A stretch of 64,000 nucleotides of DNA from Marsupella aquatica (taxonomy: Eukaryota; Marchantiophyta): NCBI GenBank assembly GCA_973895155.1, contig OZ316897.1, positions 124,001 through 188,000 of the forward strand, written 5' to 3'. This document shows, piece by piece, positions 56,691 to 64,000 of the stretch (its first letter is position 1; each line of letters opens with the position of its first letter). Made by a program: the position numbers and the translations under genes. The notes beneath the pieces were generated by a model. That model searched no databases. It saw only the letters and a program-made list of their open reading frames with translations, and was not told the origin of the DNA.

Positions 56691-57823
56691 CCATGAGAAT
56701 ACAAAATGAGAATACAAAGGAACCGTTAAGTGTCGTGGGGTGATTTTTATCGTGCTTGGCCTCTCAGATCTTGCCACATAGGTGACTTTATATTTCATAA
56801 ATTTACACCCTTTTTGGAGCGTATTTGTATGCCAGTCAGTTTATGAAATCCAGCTGGAAAATTTTGAAAATGAAAGAATTTAAAAGGAGAAATCTTGCGG
56901 TGGGGATGAAACTTTATTAACATCAGTAAATCAAAATTACAATTGAATGACTCATGAGAGCCTAAATGAATAATAAGAATGTATGTGTAAGGTGAGCGCG
57001 ATGGAATCTGTAAAATTGTCTAGGCTTAACTGCATAGCCCCCAATGTCCAATACTCTATCATCTACTCAGTCTACGTTGCCTCACAGGCTACTAAAACAA
57101 TCGCTGTCTATGTTGCCTCACGGGATACTAGAACACCCCAAGCCTGGTTGGCTAGGTGAGGGGGTCGTGTACTTCATCAGTTATCAGTGAGTTTCATCGG
57201 TGACTGATATCAGTCCAACACCGGAACTCAGCGAATCAGCTGAGATGAATTCTTTTGGGGCACAACCCAATCCACAACCCAATCACAGTCCGCGCCATTG
57301 TCGGCGCCTCTTTGAGGTTGGATCGGGTACTTTACTTCGACCATTGCTTATGTCGGTTGCCTCTCTGACATTAAAGGAGAATATAAAGTTTCAATCTTGG
57401 CGGCCTCTCTGAGATTTCCTCGAAGTTCAGTTGAATCTCAGCGAGCCCCGCCGAGATTCAACTGAAATTCGAGGAAAAAGAAATGGTTTTGACTAGCAGA
57501 TCAGCAAAAAAAAAACTTCTCACACAGGGTCTTCGATATATCATGGGGTGTTGCTACTAAATCTCAAAAAGGATCCATACAACACATCGTACAACAGAGT
57601 CCATACAACACGTCCCTTTCAAAGACTCATCTCAAAGACCCTCGCCGACTTATCCAGGAGAGCTCGGCATGACATTGAAAACAACACGGGGTCGAGCATT
57701 GAAAGTACAGGACCAGAACATAACCTTTGGAGGAAATTTTTATTTTACTTCGTATACAACATGTTGCTCTGTTGTGAAATATTCACAAATTGAATTCACA
57801 AAGGCAATCCATTGATCCTCTAT
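56691..57823. other. Spacer with a long hairpin
   Basis: No convincing gene. Two copies of a word around GTTGCCTCAC.GG.TACTA(A/G)AACA lie near 57073 and 57111. The hairpin at 57415-57477 is described separately. Confidence 0.5.
57415..57477. repeat. Long imperfect hairpin (25-bp stem, 13-nt loop)
   Basis: Left arm 57415-57439 and right arm 57453-57477 are complementary except at one position. The arms contain TTCAGTTGAATCTC and GAGATTCAACTGAA; the loop is AGCGAGCCCCGCC. Confidence 0.95.
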
Positions 57824-58544
57824 CTACAAACTGATTGTCTGGCAGATTAGGTCTACAATAATCTTTTGTCGTATAAGCAGTAAATGTTTAGGGTCAACCG
57901 CCAATACGGAGCCTCTAGAAAGACGCTCCATGTACATTATGACATATACTCCACAATTGTAACTATTGGGTTGGGCTAGAATATCGTCGCGGACGATGCG
58001 TTGCCATTGTAATGGCGATAAGTGGGGACAACTGCGCAAGCAGGACAGGTCATGGAGAAACCGACCGACATTCACCAAATCGCCGCATTCCGATTCTTCG
58101 CCTCCAATGGGATCGAGCAAATGTAGTTGCTGCAAAGTAAAATCGACCACAACTAGTACCCAATGGCCTGTGGATGGGGATTAGAATGAGGTCAAATGAA
58201 AAGACGTCAATGCCCTTCACAAATGCCAACGCTGCGTTGAAGCTGTACGCAGGATGCGTCAAGACATTGTAAAAATGTGTGGGCAAAAGCATGCATTTGG
58301 GTTTTGCCACCTATGCTCTACGCTCCAATAGAGGAATGTAAGCATTGATGATGTCGCAAGTGAGCCATTTTTTTGCCCTCAAGCATTTGCAATCTTTTCT
58401 CTTCAATTTTAAGTTGCCGAGGCTGACTAGGACTTCATCTTGGTCCCTGTTGGGGTCCAATGCTTCTTTGACTATGGTCGCAAGTATGGCGGGTAGATGT
58501 CGTTGTGCAGGCACCGCTGATTTGGTCATTGGTGCACAGGCCAC
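57824..58544 (-). pseudogene. Ulp1-type (C48) SUMO protease carried by a Mutator-like element
   Basis: Minus strand. The frame begins about 58544 and includes WLTCDIINAYIPLLERR, a TAG at 58311-58313, then KPKCMLLPTHFYNVLTH and FVKGIDVFSFDLILIPIH. Near 58165 the frame shifts; the next frame gives GHWVLVVVDF (catalytic His), LLDPIGG (Asp) and QPNSYNCGVYVIMYMERL (Gln and nucleophile Cys at 57953-57955). The four catalytic positions of Ulp1 proteases are thus still recognisable. Ulp1 domains are common passengers of plant MULEs (Kaonashi type), and a MULE-like transposase lies divergently next to it. Confidence 0.8.
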
Positions 58545-58709
58545 CCCTGATTGACTCCTTGTTGGGCAGTCACTGCCTCGTCGACTGGTTGTTGTGGCTC
58601 AGTTTGCTTGAGCTGCTGTGATGCCTAGCCAGGATTTGAGACGGGAGCAAACATTGGCCCAAAGCTGAACAACAATAGTCACTCGTACAAGATCCAAAGC
58701 GTCAAGTGT

Positions 58710-60792
58710 TTGGGTTCTTTGCGATGTCTGCATGAGGATTGTGAAAAGTTTCAACAGCGACAAGAGCACAATTTTGCAAAGTGGACACGAGATCAAGCAG
58801 GCACAAATGAGCTACCTTTCCCTATTGGATGCGATGTTCCCCCGTTGAGAGTAATTTGTACGTACTGCAAGAGGCCTCCTAGGTGTATAGCTCGATGCCC
58901 AAGTGAGATGTACTATTAATATCACTCCAACCAAGGATGACATGAATTATTGTCACAAGTCTCGTGTTGCGATGCATATAGGAAATCGCACCCGTCCTGC
59001 AATGTTCACACATAACGAGGATCAACGATCAGTTGTGCGCAATCTTGTGGAAGTGGAGCTGAAGAGGAGTCCGATTGCTATGCCGTTTGTTATCAAGGGC
59101 GAGGCAATACAGAAACTTAAAGATATCCTTGAAGACCCAGTGGCTGAAATGGTGACATCTGAGGAGGCAAGAGACCTTAATGAAATGTTGTCCATCCTTG
59201 GTGATGAATCCATTTTTTGCTCTATGATCAGGAGCATCAAGAAGTACAGTTATGTGTCGTCTGATCTTAACATGATACTGGAGATGCGGAAGGTGAATGC
59301 CTTTCCGTTTATCCAAAGTGTTTTGTTCCCATCCCAGAACGTGGGAACAGACGAGCAACCGCACATTTTTAAAATGAGTACAGAAGGTCCTGGTTCCGGG
59401 GTGGACCTTGTTCGAAGAATGCAACCAGACGGGGATCTCGAGCATTCATGGGTGATGTCTGATGTGATGCATCGTATACTTGACAACAAATGGTGCACCA
59501 TGTCAGCACACGTGTATGACCATTTCTATCAGGGCCTGTGCACAATCTTTGTTTGTGAGTTGGTTTCAGAAGATAGTGCGGCATTACAAACTGCATGGAA
59601 GGTCATGAGGAGGGTGTGTGGAGAACATGGGCTGAAGAATGTTGAATTTTGTGGCTTTATGGCTGATAATGCTGCTGCTGGGTGGAATGCAATCCGCAAT
59701 GAATTTTGGGATGGAAAGGTAAATACTCATAGAGAGAGGTTTGATGCGTTTCACTGGGCCCAATCAGTGGAGAGGGTGCAAAAGCACATTGTCCCACAGA
59801 AGAGTTGAGCATAAGGAAATTCTAGATTTGCTTCGACACGCCGGCAACATAGTTCTTGCATTTTGAGTTTTTGAGAAGCTTAAGACGTGGTGGAGCAAGG
59901 GCAACGCGCTACTCGGAAAAGCGAAGGAGCTCACAACGTGGATGTCTTGGTGGATTGTTTGGTTTTCTCAATGGGGAAATTTTTTGAGACTCGTAAGTGT
60001 CTAACGCTTTTCCTCTATATGCATGAAATCCATCAAATCTTGGCAAAGCTCGCTGACATGGGGTCAGTTGAAGGGATGTTCAATTGGACGACCTCTATCT
60101 ATAACGCTTTCTGTCAAATATTGGCACAGGTCGCCAAGATATGTTTCCAATTGTATTGACATTCTTCTTGGAAATTGTAGGAGATGGACAGAGAAAAGGT
60201 TGCACTGATGCCTAACCACAGCGGGGCAGAGTCGGTGCATGCGGTCATGCGGAAATGGTCCTCTAATAGAAAGGTTGGGTTAGTACAGTCCTGTAACTTA
60301 GATGCAACTCGAGCATTGAGCCAGGTTGCATCTTTGGAGCACTACCAACACAGTGGGAGGAAATGGTGGGGACCGAGCCTATTTGAACTGTGACTTTGAG
60401 ACGCTACTGCTGTTGGGAATGTGGAATCTTTCTTTTCAAAATTGAACACAGTTACAACTCAACCAGAATTGCGTAAGTTCTCGTCGACAGACCCACTTAG
60501 CGGAGATGTAGAAACAGTTTCTATGAAGCACGGGAAGGCCATTTTTGGCGCTCATGTGGTAGTAGAAGATTCACACAGGCCTGACATTTTTCTGGTAACG
60601 AGACCAAAGAAGAAGAAGTTCAAGGGGGTTGCAAACAGGGATGCAACCTTAAAAAGCACAGATCCTGAAGTTGTGGATCTGTCTTCCGATGGCGGTAGTG
60701 GCTCGGACGAGCCTGAAGTTGTCATTGTGGAACCTCTCCAACGGATGACAAGGTCAACCCCACGTCCGGAGCCCGTCAGAAGACATGTTTAG
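58710..60792 (+). pseudogene. Mutator-like transposase, broken
   Basis: The first piece (58710-58919) has zinc ligands (CLHEDC, then CTYCKRPPRCIARC) and joins by a frame change near 58910 to 58903-59808: YCHKSRVAMHIGNRTRP, then WVMSDVMHRILDNKWCTMSA, FVCELVSEDSAALQTAWKVM and EFCGFMADNAAAGWNAIRNE, which follow the MULE core pattern (first Asp, an E-x5-W-type helix, second Asp followed by Ala-Ile). After a stop the homologous C-terminal region continues (60184-60393, PNHSGAESVHAVMRKWSS) and ends in an acidic, Ser-rich tail (60421-60792). Several frame changes and stops: inactive. Confidence 0.7.
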
Positions 60793-60799
60793 GAAACTG

Positions 60800-61256
60800 A
60801 TTTGGTGCCAGGGACGTTATTTTTGGCCCTCATCTCAACATGTGGTAAGAGTCCCGGTTGTAGAGGTGCGTTCAAAGGCAAGGAACGGGAGTATGTGCTT
60901 GATTTATTAGAGAGGCAGGATTGAAAGTGAGCGGATTGGGTGTTGTTGGTATTTGTTGGCTGGCGGGGAGTAAATTTAATGAACCAGGTGTTCCATATTC
61001 GTATTGGTTTTGCCCGAACAACCAGTGTTGCACAAAATCCTCTTTGCCTTTCATTATCGGCGTGCTACCACCACTAGCTTCAAAGTTTCCGGTCTCTCGT
61101 GGTACTAATCTTACAGAAGCAGAGGTTATTTTCCTGCACAACAATGGTGTGGATGTCATTTCTGGTGGCGATGTTATGAATGAGGTAGTGAGTGTTGGCG
61201 ACATCATCATGGATTTGAACACATACCCAGGAGCGGCCAGATCCTACAAGACTTGA
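60800..61256 (+). pseudogene. Unrecognised C-terminal remnant next to the MULE-like transposase
   Basis: Starts with a short stretch containing CGKSPGCRGAFKGKE and YVLDLLERQ, interrupted, then 60921-61256 reads YSYWFCPNNQCCTKSSLPFI and NLTEAEVIFLHNNGVDVISG. The Cys pairs suggest a zinc-binding module. It is probably the continuation of the transposase gene or a second transposon protein. Confidence 0.4.
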
Positions 61257-62006
61257 CGATCGTGGTACTCGCCGCAATGGCCAGGCAAGGCAAAGGAGGT
61301 CAGACCCCCCCAAGGATGCATTACCACGTATCCAAAATGCTAAGACCAAGGCCATTGTGTGCACGTCAATGAGGAGAATTGAAACAGGGAATGCTACCGG
61401 CATAAGGCTCATGGTGAACAACACTAGCAGGGGGCAAACTTCAGTACATTGCGTCTAGATTTGTGTCTTCCCAAGTTGCTCTTGCAAGGATTTCTTGTAT
61501 AGGGAGTCAATGGGAAGAGCCTACTTCCCGTGCAAGCACTTGTATTGGTGCTTTGCAAACATCTGTAAAAGGGACATTGACACGGATCAATGTGTAAACC
61601 AACCTATCTTGACTCTAACTGAGGTCCGCGGCCTTGTAGCAAATGCCAATATCGTCTAACATTGTATGTCGGCGACGAGGTATTCTATTGTGCGAGCAAA
61701 CAGGAGTTTTGCTAGCGAGGACAGCAGGCTAGCAAGGCAAGTTTGTGCATAACTTCAGGGTAGTTTAGGCGGATTCCCAAGTAAGATTGTTGATATATAT
61801 TGTGAAACAGTTACGGAAAACAAAAATGCAGATACTTAAATATTCACAAATGCAAAAATTGAGATCTTCACTACACTGAACTGAATGAAAAGGCATATCA
61901 CTATGAACAAAACCAGGTCAAAAAACCTTTCACAATCCATCTTTAATAAAACTTTGGTATGACAAATATCTTCTGGAATGAGATTGCATCTGAAATTGAC
62001 CATGAG
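61257..62006. other. Spacer between the MULE-like remnant and the right-edge gene
   Basis: No gene. Words TTGCTAGCGAGG and GGCTAGCAAGG occur near 61720-61740, and a related GCGAGCTCGCTAGC near 62995. The right part is AT-rich. I could not find a terminal repeat. Confidence 0.35.
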
Positions 62007-63703
62007 TCATTGAGAATCCTTTGATTCCAAATCATCTGAGGAATTACTAGGATCGCTACTCGACTCCCTATCAGTCTCCTCAGCCAAATCGTCAACATAC
62101 TGTGCTACAGTCCTAGCCTCATCATCTATGAATTGAGGGCAGTAAAGGGCTTTCCGAACACCCCTCACTGACCGCAGACCTTTCCCCTCCCAAGTCAAAA
62201 CGACGGGCGCTTCATCAACCTCCTTTGCAGTCCTTTCAGCATAGCATTGAAGCGCAAATCCCTTCTCAGGGGTCACAAGAAAATGATCCTCGATTTCTTT
62301 CTGAAGACGGAATCTCTCCTCCGAAAACCAATCCGAACGCCTATCATTGAAGAAATCACCAGAATCGGATCAATACTACACATCCAAAAATTCTACAAAC
62401 AAAAGAAAAACACCAAATAGGGAGTTCTACATCAAAGGCCAAGTGCTTTACTCCAGGTCAAATTCATCCTTCTCGTCTGAAGGTCCTCCCTGATCATCTC
62501 CTGGGATGGTGAACTCATCATCCGACCCTTCATCATTGGGATCATCGTTCTTCGCGGCCCCTTTCAACTTTTGGGCATGTCTATCCAACACATTTGCCAA
62601 AGTTTTGTGCGCACACAGATGAAGAATGTCTCGATCTTCAACACCCACAACAAATCTCCCAGCGTATTCCCTAGCGGCAAAAGCACTTCCATCTCCAACA
62701 GTCCAGTCAATGACAATGTCCTTTGGCAAAGTAAGGATCTCCATTACGGCTTGCATGAACCCAACTGACAATCTATTGGAACCTGCAAAAGCCGCCTTGG
62801 GACTGGGATCAAGTTTTGGGTAGCAAACACTCAACATCGATTTATGGCGGGCATCCTCCCAGGAAGTCATTGGAACGTATCCTGTATGTTTTGGGACTTT
62901 TGCCGAGAATTCCACCTTGCAGAAGACATCCATAATGAGAGTAACCACCTGAATTGAAAACGAGAATATGTAAGAAATGGGCACTTTTGGTTAGCGAGCT
63001 CGCTAGCAAAAATTGCACAAAAAATATTGAGGATATCTTACCTCGATGTCCATATCTGCCTGATACAAAGGAGGTGAAAGCAAAACCGAATACTGCCGGA
63101 CATGTTTAAATTTGTTCTTCTGCTCGACGGCAGAAAAAATTTGCCTCATATGGTTATAGTCATCGTCGGCAAGCATCGGACGCATGACTCCAAAGAAATA
63201 ATATGGTAATTTCTCACTCCAAACATTCCACTTCGGGACCTCCCGGTCTGTGATGCCCGTTCGATGACCCGTGGGAAGGAATATGAAACCCAAGTGAGCA
63301 CCAATTCCAGCGTAATGTTTTCCGTTGATCATCACGGCGTTTGGGTGTTCGCTCGATTTGCTCATTCCAGACAACCACTAATCCGCATCGCCCATCCAGG
63401 GAGGTCTTACTTTCCTCTGGCTAATTGAGTTTGCAGTTTCCGTGAGATTGCTCTTTGCCAAGAAATGCCTCTCACCGTCCTTCTTAAGACCACACATTCG
63501 TGCTACTCCTTGCGCGACGCATGCTTCCTCCTCATCCGAGTCGGAGAGAATTTGGACATTGCGCTTCCTCTTTAAACGCTTGATTGAACCCAGGTCCACA
63601 GCAGATTTTGTTGTGACCTCAACATCAGGAGACTTGGGTTCTTCCCCATCATCCGCCCCACTCTTCAAACTCCCAGAGGCTGCAGCCTTTCTCTTCTCTG
63701 AAA
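62007..63703 (-). pseudogene. Spliced gene with methyltransferase-like core at the right edge
   Basis: Minus strand. An exon starting near 63703 (acceptor TTTTTCAG) reads EKRKAAASGSLKSG, then a basic KRLKRKRN motif, and reaches TAG at 63378-63380; the same frame continues (SSEHPNAVMINGKHYAGIGA ... YSVLLSPPLYQADMDIE) to donor GAG/GTAAGA (63040). The next exon, after TTCAATTCAG (62950), reads VVTLIMDVFCKVEFSAKV, then GSNRLSVGFMQAVMEILTL and DIVIDWTVGDGSAFAA with RFVVGVEDRD: the SAM motif I and following acidic strand of amino-methyltransferases. An acidic tail ends at 62448. A further piece, 62276-62007 (TPEKGFALQCYAERTAKEVD), may be the last exon. Gene start and upstream exons lie at or beyond the window end. 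It could belong to another large transposon. Confidence 0.5.
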
Positions 63704-64000
63704 AACATGTTAATGTCAGACAGGTGACTGAGACAAAATTACTCCGAATGAGCACTACAACACTACCTACACCTTTTGCGAACTTGAAAGCATCGCAAAT
63801 AACAAAGGAAATCAAAAAACAAAACTCGTCTTTGCGAAGTATCGCGCATCGCAATAGAATCGCAAACTGCGAAGCCCAAAGGTTCGCATCCGGTCTTTTC
63901 CAAGACCTTCACAACGCCTTCGCAACTTGCGACACTAATAGAATCGCAAAGGACTCACATTTAAGCGACTCTGTGGGCGTCACGAGAGGATTGCGATAAT
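63704..64000. repeat. Cluster of TCGCAA / TTGCGA words
   Basis: More than ten TCGCAA, TTGCGA, TCGCATC or TTCGCA words in both orientations fall in about 230 bp (for example TTCGCAACTTGCGA near 63920). The cluster is just upstream of, or in an intron of, the right-edge gene. It is cut by the window end; the first bases of the window (TGCGAC...ATGCGAC) are of similar type but far away. Confidence 0.65.

Noticed and set aside
1-64000. Bacterial-type operons, tRNA or rRNA genes
   Set aside because: None recognised by eye. Gene density, introns and transposon content are eukaryotic. A tRNA scan was not possible.

Overview
This window is nuclear DNA of a land plant, most likely a moss. Three long intronless PPR genes of the PLS-E-DYW class are present, and their repeat wording and C-termini resemble the moss DYW proteins I know. 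Plant-type TTTAGGG repeats, GT-AG introns and Copia, Gypsy, Harbinger and Mutator remnants fit. I see no rRNA, tRNA or CRISPR. Species cannot be fixed from the sequence alone.

Layout. 1-5100: decayed sequence with a Myb/SANT-like pseudogene (1249-1752, minus) and a DYW PPR pseudogene (2232-3783, minus) that was hit by a 362-bp Harbinger-type MITE (TTA target duplication) and rejoined through a telomere-type repeat. 5120-11870, 17590-24607 (inverted) and 49799-56690 are three diverged copies of one ~7 kb segmental duplication. Each holds one full-length DYW PPR gene (854, 853 and 848 aa) with recent 303-bp duplications of the PPR triplet unit or homogenised patches. Between the copies lie transposon debris (11900-17400) and a Gypsy gag-protease fragment (24607-25530).

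25814-48947 is one Copia element with 344-bp LTRs and a CCAAC target duplication, inflated to 23 kb by two insertions into its gag gene. The first (28376-40763) is a 12.4-kb DNA transposon with 25-bp inverted termini. It carries a DDE transposase resembling DUF7869 proteins and a three-repeat DUF8039-like protein on the plus strand. On the minus strand it carries a spliced gene whose C-terminal half looks like a beta-class amino-methyltransferase, and an FCP1/SCP-like HAD phosphatase. The intergenic region and an intron hold arrays of a short palindrome (TCGCTC-N3-GAGCGA). The second (40927-44752) is a TG...CA element with a CCTTG target duplication and one 815-codon minus-strand ORF broken by a single TAG.

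57000-61300 is a Mutator-like transposase with an inverted Ulp1-type SUMO protease gene, both broken. 61700-64000 (cut by the window edge) holds a second minus-strand spliced gene with a methyltransferase-like core, next to a cluster of TCGCAA/TTGCGA motifs.

Host genes are therefore limited to the PPR family, predicted to direct organellar C-to-U RNA editing. Almost everything else is mobile or decayed. The most novel candidate system is the 12.4-kb transposon with its methyltransferase-like and phosphatase-like cargo, and the possibly analogous gene at the right edge.
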